Shown: piece by piece, positions 10,329 to 19,307 of the stretch
Position numbering within the stretch: position 1 is the stretch's first letter
Layout of the letters: each line of letters begins with the position of its first letter
NCBI GenBank assembly: GCA_963768715.1
Contig: CAVYJC010000004.1
Coordinates: 186,001 to 250,000, forward strand
Direction of reading: 5' to 3'
From: DATKEJ01 sp963768715
GTDB lineage: Bacteria; Bacteroidota; Rhodothermia; Rhodothermales; DATKEJ01
DNA: 64,000 nucleotides
Position numbers and translations under genes: made by a program
Notes under the pieces: model-generated
The model's database searches: none
What the model saw: the letters and a program-made list of their open reading frames with translations, nothing else
What the model was told of the DNA's origin: nothing

Positions 10329-10811
10329 TCAGACTTGGTTGTCGATGGCGACGGTGTGCTCGTTGCGGATCTTCTCCTGAATGTCCATCAACGCATGAAG
10401 CACCGCTTCGGGACGCGGCGGGCAGCCCGGGATGTAGACGTCGACGGGCAGGAAATTGTCGACTCCCTGCACGACGCCATAGCATCGGTGCATGCCTCCG
10501 GTCGAAGCGCAGGCGCCCATGGCGATGCACCATTTCGGGTCGGGCATCTGATCCCATATGCGCCGGACGGCATGGGCCATTTTGTAGGAGCACCAGCCGG
10601 CGACGATCATGAGGTCGCTTTGCCGCGGTGAGAATCGGAACACCTCCGAGCCAAAACGGCTGGCATCGGATTTCGGACCTGCGAACGCCATCATTTCGAT
10701 GGCGCAGCACGCCAGTCCCATCGGCATCGGCCAGACCGAGTTCGAGCGCGACCAGTTAACGGCCGTGTTGAGCGTGGTGGTTAGAAATCCGTCTTTTAAG
10801 TCAAATGGCAT
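10329..10811 (-). CDS. nuoB: NADH-quinone oxidoreductase subunit B
   Basis: Carries the N2 [4Fe-4S] cluster that reduces quinone. The tandem cysteines in PMGLACCAIEMMA, the cysteine in MGACASTGGM and the one in PGCPPRPEA are all present in 160 residues. Two additional cysteines (AGWCSYKM, KWCIAMG) sit near the cluster region. FGSEVFRFSPRQSDLMIVAG is family-typical. It is the second gene of the operon, 25 bases after nuoA and 11 before nuoC. Confidence 0.96.
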   Translation of the reverse strand: MPFDLKDGFLTTTLNTAVNWSRSNSVWPMPMGLACCAIEMMAFAGPKSDASRFGSEVFRFSPRQSDLMIVAGWCSYKMAHAVRRIWDQMPDPKWCIAMGACASTGGMHRCYGVVQGVDNFLPVDVYIPGCPPRPEAVLHALMDIQEKIRNEHTVAIDNQV

Positions 10812-10836
10812 GCATTCCCTCCTCGGGGAGCCAGTG

Positions 10837-11208
10837 TCAATTCCAATCTAGTCCGCCCTTCTTAACGTCGTAGAGCAGTCCGATGAGCAGGATGAGGGTA
10901 AAGACCGTCACCACGACGAGACTGCCGAACCCGGCATCCGAACGAATGAAATCATGGAATGCCGCCGCCCAGGGGTACATGAAGACGACCTCTACGTCGA
11001 ACACGATGAAGATCATCGCCACGAGGTAGAACTTGACGGAGTAACGTTCGCGCGCCGTTCCGATCGGGTCCATTCCGCTCTCGTACGCGCTGTCCTTCAG
11101 GCGCGAAGGGCGTTTGGGTCCAAGCCACTCCTGGAGTTTCAGAAACATCAGCGCCAATCCAGACGCTACCAGAAACATGACCAGGATCGGCACGAAGTCA
11201 GCAATCAT
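10837..11208 (-). CDS. nuoA: NADH-quinone oxidoreductase subunit A
   Basis: Small membrane subunit with three predicted helices at the junction of the two complex I arms. The 123 residues include the family motifs YESGMDPIGTARERYSVKFY and VAMIFIVFDVEVVFMYPWA. It is the first gene of the nuoA-H transcript, and the 404 bases to its right must hold the promoter. Confidence 0.96.
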   Translation of the reverse strand: MIADFVPILVMFLVASGLALMFLKLQEWLGPKRPSRLKDSAYESGMDPIGTARERYSVKFYLVAMIFIVFDVEVVFMYPWAAAFHDFIRSDAGFGSLVVVTVFTLILLIGLLYDVKKGGLDWN

Positions 11209-11612
11209 GTCTCAGTCCGGTAGGAATGTCGTCGCTTTCGGGTTTTCCGGGCCTGCGTCAGGGGCGGGCACCGGAGCCTTGTTTTCAGGCTCAAAAGCTA
11301 CCCAAAGCCAGTCTGCTAAGCAATCGAAAACGGGCCGCACGCGGTTAAGATTACGTGGATGCCGCAGAACGTTCGCCAGGGTGGCAAAGCGCTCGCTGCA
11401 GACTATCTAAACGCATCAAAGGCCGGCCTTGTTCGAGGTTCGCGGTTCGGTGTTCGATGTTCGTCAAGCCATTCGACGGAGTTAGCGCCTATCCGTAGGG
11501 ACGAGAGCCACCAGGACCGTTTTGGGAGATGTGGGGGCAGGCCAAAGCCCACCCCGTCCATTCGGTTCCGGAGCAAGCCGTTGCGGCGTCGGCCCGCCCG
11601 TCGCAGCATCCT
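11209..11612. other. intergenic region between nuoA and a TonB receptor
   Basis: No gene is supported. The part next to nuoA should contain the nuo promoter, but I could not pick a convincing one. At 11430-11463 there is a heptad tract in which TTCG recurs at 11432, 11439, 11446, 11453 and 11460, exactly 7 bp apart, with variable three-base spacers (AGG, CGG, GTG, ATG). The remainder is GC-rich and gives only Arg/Pro-rich shadow frames. Confidence 0.6.
11430..11463. repeat. heptad tandem repeat, unit NNGTTCG x5
   Basis: Five copies of a 7-bp unit ending in TTCG with exact spacing and drifting first bases. It is one of the family of period-7 tracts found through the window's non-coding sequence. 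Confidence 0.8.
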
Positions 11613-14495
11613 TCAAAGCGAATACGTCAGCCTCGCGGTCGTAAACCGGCCGATCTTCGGTGCACCGACGAATTCGCGGTGTTTCTCGTTGAGAACGTTC
11701 TGCGCGAGCACGTCGAAGCGGAGGCCGGGTGCCCACGCTGAGAAATCGTACCCGACACCGAGGTCGAGCAGGAAGTAGTCAGGGACAGTCCCGACGTAGG
11801 GACCCGACGCCACCTTGAATGTGTCGGTCCATCGAGCCGACCCGGTCAAGGTCAGGCCGGACGCATGATCGTATGTGACGCCCCCTTTGATCTTGTTTTG
11901 CGGGGCGTTCAGCGCGACCGACTTCCCAGGTTCGCCGAGCTCCTCTGAATCGAAGAATCCGTCGCTTACATACGAGTAGGACGCGAAAACTGTCGTCTGC
12001 GAATTGAGGAGGATCTGTGTCGAGAGGTCGAGCCCGTAGAAGTCAATCTCCCCGAAGTTGCGATACGACAGGAGGAGCTCGGGACCTTGTGGGCCGTCGA
12101 GGTTCTGCATGGGCTGCACGATGCCGATCGGATCTGCGGGACCCGGAAGATCGGCCGATGCTAATTGCGTAACCGTGGCGGCGAGTTGCTCCGGCGTATA
12201 TCCGAGCTGGGCGAGCGCACCGGTCAGAATCGCATTATTCGAAATCGCAGCCGCATAGGCAGTCTGGAAGTCATTTAGAAGCGTCGGAACCAGGACGATC
12301 GGCGATTCGAACAGGAGCGGCCCGACGAAATTCTCCTTCCGCGTGCGGTAGGCATCGACGGCGATGAGAATCTTGTCGTTGATCAAGCCCTTGTATCCAA
12401 ATTCGAACGTCTCACTCGTGGTTTGCTTGAGCGGCTCGACGTCGATCGCGTCGTTCACAAAGGTCACGCCGCCCTCCACGCCCGGTTTGGCTAGAACACC
12501 CTGCGAGAATCCCTGGACCACAGTGTTCGCCGGCGAGAGAAGGACCTTCAACGCCTGAAATTGAGGATCCGGTATGTCGACGCCGAGTATCGCGCTGATT
12601 TGAGGGGCTGTCAGCGCGCTGAGATTTCCATAGACCAGGTTGTACAGGAATCCGAGATCCATTCCCACTGGAATGTCGGTATTCCAGGCGTACGGGAAGC
12701 TGCCGTCAATCGGCAGGTCGCTCGTCGCGACGAGGTCCGTGTTCGCAAACGTCGAGTAGGCTGGATTCCGTCGGAAGGTGAAGCCGTCGACGGCGCCGCG
12801 CCCGCGGACGAGAATGTCGTATCCCGGCGCAACCGGCCGATCACTCGCAACGATATCGAGGAATAGCGAGTTGTTGCCCGGCGACGAGAACGCCCGGTTG
12901 AAGGAGGCTCGCAGGGATTGATTCTGCATCGGCTTGAAAACCAGTGCGGCGCGCGGGGAGAAGAGGAGCTCCTCCTGGATGTTGTTATAGTCGAGACGAC
13001 CGGCCAGCGTCAGGTCGAACTTGGGCGAAAGCTTGGTCGTCGATTGTGCGTAGCCCCCCGTCTCCGTGATGCGGTCCCTGCTCTCATTCCGACCGTAAAT
13101 GGTGCCTTCCGTATCCGGATTGATGTTTTCGAAATCCGCCCCCACGATGAGGCGCTCACGGCCGTTTGCCAGCGAGAAGTCGTACTGCGCCTGCGCGTTG
13201 AAGAGGCTGGAGCGGTCGACAAAATCGGCTCCTGTGCCGTACACATAGGAATCGCCGGCCCTGTTCTGGTTGTAGTAGGCCTGGGCAAAGAAGGGGCCCG
13301 ACCGCAAGCGGATCTGCCCGAACGAATAGCCGAATCCGTCGGCTTGCGCGGTGCCGACGCCGGTCAATGCGGGAGATTTTGCGCGCTGATGACCCCCGTT
13401 GAGCGTGATCGAAGTGGACGGCGAAAGCCGATACTCGAGCATACCGTTGAGATTGAACTTGTGGGTCTTGTAATCCCTCGGAATGTCGTAGACGGCGCCG
13501 GGCATTGCAGGGACCTCGACGACGCGGCCGTTGTCCACTGTGTAGAACGTGGAGCTGCCTTCGTAGGCAATCACACCGTCGTCATTGGCATCGAGCTGAT
13601 CGAAATCTTTCAGGTCAAACGGATCCAGCTTCCAGTCGTCTACCTGTGTGTACAGACCTGTAACTTTGTAGGCGAGGTTCGGACTGACCAAACCGGCCTG
13701 GCGGAAATTGACGCCGGCGAGGTTGTGTTCGCCACCCAGTATGGCGAGGGTCGTGCCGGGATTCGTGAAGGGGTCTTTCGTTATGATATGTATTACACCC
13801 GCGTCGACCCCGGCTCCGTAGAGCGCCGAACCCGGTCCGCGAACCACCTCTATGCGATCGGTGTCGATGTTCGAGATCGGCATCAGGAAATAGGCGTTGA
13901 CCGCGAGAGAGGGAATTGCACCCTGGCGATAGTCGACGAGCGTGTAGGTGGCGCCGCTGAACGCATTGTTGAAACCGCGCAGGACGATCTCGAATCGATC
14001 GGCTCCCGTCTGGGCCATGTCCACGCCCGTCACGTTGCGAAGAACGGACGCCGTCGAAGGCGTGGGCTGCTCCTCGATCTCCCGCGCCTGCAGCACGGAA
14101 ATCGAGGCCGGTGCGTCAAGCACTTTCTCCTCCTGTCGAGAAGCCGTCACGATCACGGTGTTAAGACTTACGTCCTCGGTGACCAGCCCGACGTTGAGCG
14201 TCATGTCGGCGCCTGCGGCAGCATCCAGTGACGTTCGATATTCTGAGTATCCGACGAATCGCACGACGAGCTGGTAGCTGCCCGCCGGGACATCGTTCAG
14301 CATATAGCCTCCGTCAAAATCTGTCGTCGTACCGGTTACTGGAAGTGACTCACCCGGCAGAATGAGGACGATGTTTGCACCCGGGAGCGCCTCATTGTGC
14401 TCCTTGTCAGAAACCGTGCCATGGATCGTGGCGGCCTGGCCGTACGCCAGAAGTGGAATGAGAATGAAAAGAACTGATAGATATGCCGTCTTCAT
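11613..14495 (-). CDS. TonB-dependent receptor with carboxypeptidase-like N-terminal domain
   Basis: Outer-membrane energy-coupled importer of 960 residues. I start at the ATG of MKTAYLSVLFILIPLLAYGQA, which gives a signal peptide ending AYGQA. The longer open frame to 14723 adds a non-secretory prefix. Residues about 22-110 are a carboxypeptidase-regulatory-like beta-sandwich (IHGTVSDKEHNEALPGANI). The plug follows (NTVIVTASRQEEKVLDAPASISVL, then IDTDRIEVVRGPGSALYGAG), and the rest is a 22-strand barrel ending in TARLTYSL with a terminal Leu. Substrate unknown: no DUF4249 or SusD-like partner is adjacent. It is divergent from a barrel gene at 14735. Confidence 0.93.
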   Translation of the reverse strand: MKTAYLSVLFILIPLLAYGQAATIHGTVSDKEHNEALPGANIVLILPGESLPVTGTTTDFDGGYMLNDVPAGSYQLVVRFVGYSEYRTSLDAAAGADMTLNVGLVTEDVSLNTVIVTASRQEEKVLDAPASISVLQAREIEEQPTPSTASVLRNVTGVDMAQTGADRFEIVLRGFNNAFSGATYTLVDYRQGAIPSLAVNAYFLMPISNIDTDRIEVVRGPGSALYGAGVDAGVIHIITKDPFTNPGTTLAILGGEHNLAGVNFRQAGLVSPNLAYKVTGLYTQVDDWKLDPFDLKDFDQLDANDDGVIAYEGSSTFYTVDNGRVVEVPAMPGAVYDIPRDYKTHKFNLNGMLEYRLSPSTSITLNGGHQRAKSPALTGVGTAQADGFGYSFGQIRLRSGPFFAQAYYNQNRAGDSYVYGTGADFVDRSSLFNAQAQYDFSLANGRERLIVGADFENINPDTEGTIYGRNESRDRITETGGYAQSTTKLSPKFDLTLAGRLDYNNIQEELLFSPRAALVFKPMQNQSLRASFNRAFSSPGNNSLFLDIVASDRPVAPGYDILVRGRGAVDGFTFRRNPAYSTFANTDLVATSDLPIDGSFPYAWNTDIPVGMDLGFLYNLVYGNLSALTAPQISAILGVDIPDPQFQALKVLLSPANTVVQGFSQGVLAKPGVEGGVTFVNDAIDVEPLKQTTSETFEFGYKGLINDKILIAVDAYRTRKENFVGPLLFESPIVLVPTLLNDFQTAYAAAISNNAILTGALAQLGYTPEQLAATVTQLASADLPGPADPIGIVQPMQNLDGPQGPELLLSYRNFGEIDFYGLDLSTQILLNSQTTVFASYSYVSDGFFDSEELGEPGKSVALNAPQNKIKGGVTYDHASGLTLTGSARWTDTFKVASGPYVGTVPDYFLLDLGVGYDFSAWAPGLRFDVLAQNVLNEKHREFVGAPKIGRFTTARLTYSL

Positions 14496-14734
14496 GTGTC
14501 CGTCGTTGTTCCGCTCGACCGAGTCTACACGATAACCCCGGGACACTCGTGCGCCTAGCCGGGCAGCGGTGAAAAGGACTAACTGCGCGCTAATGTAGCA
14601 CTTGTCGCAAAAAACCGATAGCGCTTCCAGAAAACTGAATATTGAGCGATTATTGCCCTGACTTGACGGGCCGAGGTCGGAACAGGCACGACCGTCGTCG
14701 TTAAAATCTCTGCCTTTCGCCAAAAGACTTGGAA

Positions 14735-15361
14735 ATGAAGCCTCTGTATCTACGCGTTCTACCCCTGTGCTTGCTCTGCGCGCTCTGCACCACGTCGAGC
14801 GCTCAGAGCATCCAACTCGGCGCCAAGGCCGGTTTCGGTATCGCCAATTTCGTAGGAGACAAGAACACGGATTTCAATTCCAAAGTGACTTTCGTAGGAG
14901 GTTTTCCGTTTTCGTATGCGATCAATCGAAATCTCGTGTTCACCCCCGAAATCGTCTACGCTCAGAAAGGAGCGGAGGCGCTCGCCACGATCGACAACGT
15001 GCCTCTTGAGTTGAACTTCTCTGTGCTCTATCTCGAATTCCCCATTCTGGCGAAATATATCTTCTCGCCCCGACGAAAGATCACGCCTATCGTTACGGCC
15101 GGCCCCGTCCTGTCGTGGAATATCGATTCGAGGGTCCGCTACAACGCCGTGGGCTCCGACACGCAGTTCAACGAGCCGGATAGCAGTGTTAAAACATTGG
15201 ATTACGGTGTGGCTGTCGGCGGCGGCGTGGACTTCTCGTGGGATCTGCGCCGCATTTCCATCGAGTTGCGCTACACGCGAGGAGTTACCAACCTGATCGA
15301 CAACAAGGACGATCCCAAATACAACGGCGTCGTGGCCCTGACTGCTGGAATTGGGCTCTAG
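14735..15361 (+). CDS. outer-membrane beta-barrel protein (OMP_b-brl_2/porin-like family)
   Basis: 208 residues from the ATG of MKPLYLRVLPLCLLCALCTTSSAQ, a clear signal peptide (a TTG two codons upstream is also possible). The mature part opens with IQLGAKAGFGIANFVGDK and alternates hydrophobic strands through FPILAKYIFSPRRKITPIVTAGP to IELRYTRGVTNLID and TAGIGL. This is the pattern of the small eight- to ten-strand barrels annotated as outer membrane beta-barrel or PorT-like in Bacteroidota. It is transcribed divergently from the TonB receptor across about 240 bases. Specific role unknown. Confidence 0.8.
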   Translation: MKPLYLRVLPLCLLCALCTTSSAQSIQLGAKAGFGIANFVGDKNTDFNSKVTFVGGFPFSYAINRNLVFTPEIVYAQKGAEALATIDNVPLELNFSVLYLEFPILAKYIFSPRRKITPIVTAGPVLSWNIDSRVRYNAVGSDTQFNEPDSSVKTLDYGVAVGGGVDFSWDLRRISIELRYTRGVTNLIDNKDDPKYNGVVALTAGIGL

Positions 15362-15380
15362 AACGGTTAACAGGCCTGGG

Positions 15381-16082
15381 TCAGATCTTTCGGCGAACGC
15401 TGAGGATGTACTTGTCCTCGAATTCCTTCTTCCCAGTCACCTCGGCAAGTAGAATGCGCTCTACAGCGGTGCTTTGTCCCAAGCGCTCGAGTTCTGCGAT
15501 TTCGCGTTCCAAATCGCCGCCCTTGAGCGTGATCAGACCCGGTGGCCATGCTTGATCCAGACCGCTATGCGTCTTGGCAAGAAACGGTTCGGTCCAACCC
15601 CACAGTGTCTTCAACGAAGCCGTGGCGCGAGAGACAGCGTAATTGATTGGCTCAGCCCAGTCTTCCGCGCGCATGCGGTGAACAGTCACGTTCGCCAGCC
15701 CCAGTTCCCTCACCATGCCTTCGAGCATCCGGGTCTTCTTGTAGATAGAGTCCACGAGGTGAAACGAGACGTCGGGAAACCGAATGGCCAGTGGGATGCC
15801 GGGGAGGCCGCCGCCCGTCCCCCAATCCACGACCGAGGAGCCGGGCGGGAAATCCCGCAGCGCCAGCGTCAGGCAGTGTTCGATATGCCGACGGCGGATG
15901 TCGTTTGCCGACGCGCGCGATATGAGATTGATGCGCCGGTTCTTCTCGACGAGAAGACGCTCGAACTCGTGGATGAGGAGCAGTTGGTCGTCCGACCATC
16001 CAGCGAATGCATCCCAAGTGTTGTTCACGAGAATTACAGCGGACTTGAGCTCAGGTGGTCGCTTCGACCGTGGGCAGGGCAT
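15381..16082 (-). CDS. rsmG: 16S rRNA (guanine527-N7)-methyltransferase
   Basis: SAM-dependent enzyme that methylates G527 of 16S rRNA. In 233 residues the SAM-binding loop VVDWGTGGGLPGIPLAI (about residue 80) and the preceding NLISRASANDIRRRHIEHCL are typical. SRATASLKTLWGW and LKGGDLEREI complete the family pattern. The C-terminus ends in RRKI. The start overlaps the 3' end of mnmG by 32 bases, so the two form an operon, a common pairing (historically gidA-gidB). Confidence 0.95.
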   Translation of the reverse strand: MPCPRSKRPPELKSAVILVNNTWDAFAGWSDDQLLLIHEFERLLVEKNRRINLISRASANDIRRRHIEHCLTLALRDFPPGSSVVDWGTGGGLPGIPLAIRFPDVSFHLVDSIYKKTRMLEGMVRELGLANVTVHRMRAEDWAEPINYAVSRATASLKTLWGWTEPFLAKTHSGLDQAWPPGLITLKGGDLEREIAELERLGQSTAVERILLAEVTGKKEFEDKYILSVRRKI

Positions 16083-17970
16083 CCCCGCGCTTCAGCAGAA
16101 CCATCAGAACGGATACGTCGGCAGGACTTACCCCGCTGATCCGCGACGCTTGCCCAAGCGTATCCGGCTGGATTCTGGCCAGTTTTTCGCGCGCCTCCAT
16201 CGTGATGTTCGTGACTTCTCCGTAGGCAAAACCCTCGGGGATTCGCCAAGATTCCAGTTGCTCCATTTGCGCGGCCAGCTCACGCTCCCGATCGAGGTAG
16301 CCGGCGTATTTCATGTCGATCTCGACCAGGAGATCGGCGGCTTCCATGCCTGGAATTTCCGCGACGAGTTCCTCCCGCCGGCCAAGATGGTCGACGAGAT
16401 CGCTCAACGAGACTTCCGGACGCACGACCAGCCGGTCGAGCCGGGTGGGCTCGGAAATCGGTGACGTACCGACCGACTCGAGGTATCCATTGACTTCGTC
16501 GGGGTCGACCTTGCAGTCCTCGACGGCTGCACGGGTTCGTTTGAGACCAGCCAGCTTGTTCTCGAGTTTCTCCATTCTCTCGGCCGATGCCAGGCCGAGT
16601 TGGCGACCGAGACGCGTGAGTCGCTGATCGGCGTTGTCCTGGCGGAGCAGAATTCGATGCTCGGCGCGTGACGTGAACATCCGATACGGCTCTTCTGTGC
16701 CCTTTGCGACGAGGTCGTCGATCAAAACGCCGATGTACGCTTCCGATCGCTTGAGGACGACGGGATCGAGACCGCCGAGTCGCCTGACGGCATTAATGCC
16801 CGCCATGAGTCCCTGGGCAGCCGCCTCTTCATAGCCCGTGGTCCCGTTGATCTGACCGGCGAAGAAGAGACCCTCCACCAGTTTCGTCTCGAGACTATAG
16901 TGGACCTGGTAGGGAGGGAAGTAATCGTATTCGATCGCGTATCCGGGCCGCAGGACGTGAACGTTTTCCATCCCGGAAATCTTCCGGAGGGCGGCGAGCT
17001 GCACTTCCTCGGGAAGACTGGTAGAAAATCCGTTTACGTACATCTCATACGTGTCGCGCCCTTCCGGCTCGATGAAGAGCTGGTGCCGCGACTTGTCGGC
17101 AAACCGATTGATTTTGTCCTCGATTGAAGGACAGTAGCGCGGGCCGGTTGACTGGATGGTGCCGTTGAACATCGGGCTCCGATCGAAACCGGTTCGGAGC
17201 GTGTCATGGACGTCCGGACTCGTATAGGCCAGCCAGCAGTACATCTGGTCCTCCGGCAGGCATTCCGTCATGAATGAAAACGGCAATGGATTCTCGTCGC
17301 CGGGCTGCTGTTCCATCTGGGAGAAGTCGATCGAACGTCCGTCCACGCGTGGCGGCGTGCCCGTCTTGAGACGGCCGGATTCGAATCCGAGTGCCTCGAG
17401 ACACGCTGTGAGTCCGGTTGCCGCGCGTTCGCCTGCGCGCCCTCCGCCGTACTGTTTCTCTCCGATGTGGATGAGTCCGTTCAGGAACGTGCCGTTGGTT
17501 AGAATGACAGCGCCTGCCCGGTAGGTTTGCCCGGTCTGGGTACGGATGCCAACGGCCCGGCCGTCCTCAACGAGCACTTCCGTAGCCATTTCCATGCGCA
17601 TCCAGAGCGACGGAACGGATTCGAGGCTTTGACGGACCGCGCCGGCGTAAGCCATCCGGTCAGACTGTGCCCGCGGGCTCCAGACGGCCGGTCCCTTCCT
17701 GCGATTCAGCATGCGAAACTGGACGCCCGTCTCATCGGTGACGCGGCCCATCAGCCCGCCGAGGGCATCGATCTCCCGAACGAGTTGGCCCTTCCCGATA
17801 CCCCCGATGGCGGGGTTGCAGGACATCTGGCCTATCGCCTGCAGGTTCATGGTCACAAGGAGCGTCCGCGCCCCCATCCGGGCGGAAGCCGCGGCAGCCT
17901 CAGCGCCGGCATGGCCGCCGCCGATGACGATGACGTCGTATGTATCCGGAGTGGTGATAACGTTCCTCAT
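16051..17970 (-). CDS. mnmG: tRNA uridine-5-carboxymethylaminomethyl modification enzyme, FAD subunit
   Basis: With MnmE (gene at 25580) it installs the cmnm5 group on wobble U34 of some tRNAs. The 639 residues begin with an FAD-binding GGGHAGAEAAAASARMG and contain CNPAIGGIGKGQLVREIDAL, GTFLNGLIHIGEKQYGGGRA and the C-terminal GIHxY-like helical domain. Length and motif order are normal. It is transcribed with rsmG. In many bacteria mnmE-mnmG-rsmG are contiguous; here mnmE sits about 8 kb away on the same strand. Confidence 0.97.
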   Translation of the reverse strand: MRNVITTPDTYDVIVIGGGHAGAEAAAASARMGARTLLVTMNLQAIGQMSCNPAIGGIGKGQLVREIDALGGLMGRVTDETGVQFRMLNRRKGPAVWSPRAQSDRMAYAGAVRQSLESVPSLWMRMEMATEVLVEDGRAVGIRTQTGQTYRAGAVILTNGTFLNGLIHIGEKQYGGGRAGERAATGLTACLEALGFESGRLKTGTPPRVDGRSIDFSQMEQQPGDENPLPFSFMTECLPEDQMYCWLAYTSPDVHDTLRTGFDRSPMFNGTIQSTGPRYCPSIEDKINRFADKSRHQLFIEPEGRDTYEMYVNGFSTSLPEEVQLAALRKISGMENVHVLRPGYAIEYDYFPPYQVHYSLETKLVEGLFFAGQINGTTGYEEAAAQGLMAGINAVRRLGGLDPVVLKRSEAYIGVLIDDLVAKGTEEPYRMFTSRAEHRILLRQDNADQRLTRLGRQLGLASAERMEKLENKLAGLKRTRAAVEDCKVDPDEVNGYLESVGTSPISEPTRLDRLVVRPEVSLSDLVDHLGRREELVAEIPGMEAADLLVEIDMKYAGYLDRERELAAQMEQLESWRIPEGFAYGEVTNITMEAREKLARIQPDTLGQASRISGVSPADVSVLMVLLKRGDALPTVEATT

Positions 17971-18020
17971 TGGATTTCAAAGCGGCCGGTTAAACGCTGA
18001 CGATACTTTTCGGGTCCGAC

Positions 18021-18118
18021 GTCAAAGGTCGAAGGTCGAAGGTCGAAGGTCGAAGGTCGAAGGTCAAAGGTCAAAGGTCAAAGGTCAAAGGTCGAAGGTC
18101 AAAGGTCGAAGGTCAGGG
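18021..18118. repeat. heptad tandem repeat GTCRAAG x13, left arm of an inverted pair
   Basis: Thirteen consecutive 7-bp units, each GTCGAAG or GTCAAAG, followed by a degenerate copy. A 26-bp stretch of GGTCGAA units here is the exact reverse complement of the tract at 18555-18580 on the other side of the four-helix-bundle gene. Confidence 0.95.
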
Positions 18119-18181
18119 TTTGTGAGTTATGAAAACAGATCCCCGACTGTCTATAGGAGAAACACGAACAATCGAATCATC

Positions 18182-18556
18182 ATGACAGGATTTCGAAGAC
18201 TGGAAGACATTGATGTGTGGGTGACCTCCAAGGATCTGGTTCGGGAGGTCTATGGCTTTACTTCAGCTGTTCAGACAAGGAAGGACTTTGCCTTCTGTGA
18301 TCAGATTCGAAAGGCAGCGACCAGTGTCATGTCAAACATTGCTGAAGGGTTCGGCCGGCACTCTGATCGCGACTTTGCTCGTTTTCTTGACATTGCTCGC
18401 GGTTCTGCTGCAGAAACGAGATCGTTGCTGCACGTCGCGAGGGACGTTGGCTATCTTGACCGGGAAGGGTTCGATAGACTTGAAAGGATAGCGTCTCAGG
18501 TCACAGCACAGATTACTGTCCTTTCGCAGTATTTGCGTGGTACCCTGCGCTCTTGA
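18182..18556 (+). CDS. four-helix-bundle protein of the S23/IVP (23S rRNA intervening-sequence protein) family
   Basis: 124 residues from the ATG of MTGFRRLEDIDVW. Family hallmarks: an early aromatic W after the first helix start (EDIDVWVTSKDLVREVY), FAFCDQIRKAATSVMSNIAEGFGR in the middle, and RGSAAETRSLLHVARDVGYL near the end. These proteins form pentameric four-helix bundles. The family includes the ORF inside 23S rRNA intervening sequences of Leptospira and the Avd accessory protein of diversity-generating retroelements. No reverse transcriptase or rRNA gene is nearby. The gene is bracketed by inverted 7-bp tandem repeats (18021-18118 and 18555-18580), the right arm starting inside its last codons. 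No convincing Shine-Dalgarno is seen. Cellular function unknown. Confidence 0.85.
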   Translation: MTGFRRLEDIDVWVTSKDLVREVYGFTSAVQTRKDFAFCDQIRKAATSVMSNIAEGFGRHSDRDFARFLDIARGSAAETRSLLHVARDVGYLDREGFDRLERIASQVTAQITVLSQYLRGTLRS

Positions 18557-18580
18557 CCTTCGACCTTCGACCTTCGACCT
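18555..18580. repeat. heptad tandem repeat GACCTTC, right arm of the inverted pair
   Basis: GACCTTC occurs three times and is followed by GACCT, 26 bases in all, beginning within the stop codon region of the four-helix-bundle gene. It is the perfect reverse complement of part of the tract at 18021-18118, so an RNA across the gene could fold its ends into a long stem. Confidence 0.95.
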
Positions 18581-18814
18581 CACAGCCTCTGCCAAAGCCT
18601 CCCGTGCAAAAGACTATCCTCGTCCCCGATGAGAACCAGCTCGAGCAGGCGTTCGATGCTGTCTCCGGCTTAGTCAGGTTGCAGTTCAACTCCCCCGATT
18701 GAGCCGGTCCTTCGAAGACCAACAGGTGTCGGATGGCGGCTTCCGGCGGAATTCGGACGTCCAGGGGTTGATTGGCTGGCGACCTTGCGCGCCCATTTCG
18801 AATTCGAGGTCCTC

Positions 18815-19246
18815 CTACGCCTCAGGTGATGACCTTCCGAGTCGAGGCGACTTCGGCTTGGATTTGTGAAGGGCGAGCGGCATCCCCCGAGCGTCGTTGT
18901 CGATCATGAGATCCACGATGACGAATTGTCCGTCTGTCGTCACCAGGGAGTCGCCCAGCAGCAGATTGCCGGTGCTGTCCGCATGCAGAACAGTGGCCCC
19001 AAGGTGGCAATCGAGGTAGAATCCGCAAAAGGCCCTCCGCTCGCCGTGGCCGAGGAGGCGGTCTTCGCTCGTAAGGGAGGTCGTCAGGAGGATGGCTCCG
19101 TACGCGATGCACCATACGGTCATTCCCTTGATTGTAAGGGCCATGACCCGATAGTTGCCCGAACCGGCGGTGACGAGAAGCACGACCGCCGCGGCAAAGC
19201 CGAGAAGCAGCGTGACTAAGAGCAGCGGTAAGCCTGGTACACTCAT
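18815..19246 (-). CDS. small membrane protein with cysteine-containing C-terminal domain, function unknown
   Basis: 143 residues. A good ribosome-binding site (GGAGGT) precedes the ATG at 19246. Two hydrophobic segments lie at about residues 5-27 and 36-56, followed by a soluble region with RRAFCGFYLDCHLGATV and an acidic stretch VIVDLMIDNDARGMPL. I do not recognise a named family. A palindromic operator-like site sits 20-36 bases upstream and matches one upstream of the 205-residue membrane gene at 19649. Joint control by the winged-helix regulator between them is therefore likely. Confidence 0.6.
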   Translation of the reverse strand: MSVPGLPLLLVTLLLGFAAAVVLLVTAGSGNYRVMALTIKGMTVWCIAYGAILLTTSLTSEDRLLGHGERRAFCGFYLDCHLGATVLHADSTGNLLLGDSLVTTDGQFVIVDLMIDNDARGMPLALHKSKPKSPRLGRSSPEA

Positions 19247-19262
19247 TCTATTACCTCCGTTG

Positions 19263-19287
19263 AGTACTTTGCATTATAAAGTTACAT
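19263..19287. promoter_or_regulatory. operator-like palindrome ACTTT-N7-AAAGT (copy 1)
   Basis: ACTTTGCATTATAAAGT at 19266-19282 has 5-bp inverted arms and lies just upstream of the minus-strand gene starting at 19246. The surrounding AGTACTTTGCATNAYAAAGTTNCAT pattern recurs at 20303-20327. A site of this shape fits a small winged-helix dimer. Confidence 0.5.
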
Positions 19288-19307
19288 ATGAAAAAAAGAG
19301 TCATTGG

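Noticed and set aside
12918..14231. 437-residue open frame antisense to the TonB receptor
   Set aside because: Shadow frame over conserved receptor codons; no signal peptide or family motif.
18021..18118. CRISPR array
   Set aside because: Units are contiguous 7-mers with no spacers and no cas genes are present.
18182..18556. Diversity-generating retroelement accessory gene (avd)
   Set aside because: The fold family fits, but there is no reverse transcriptase, template repeat or variable-repeat target in the window.
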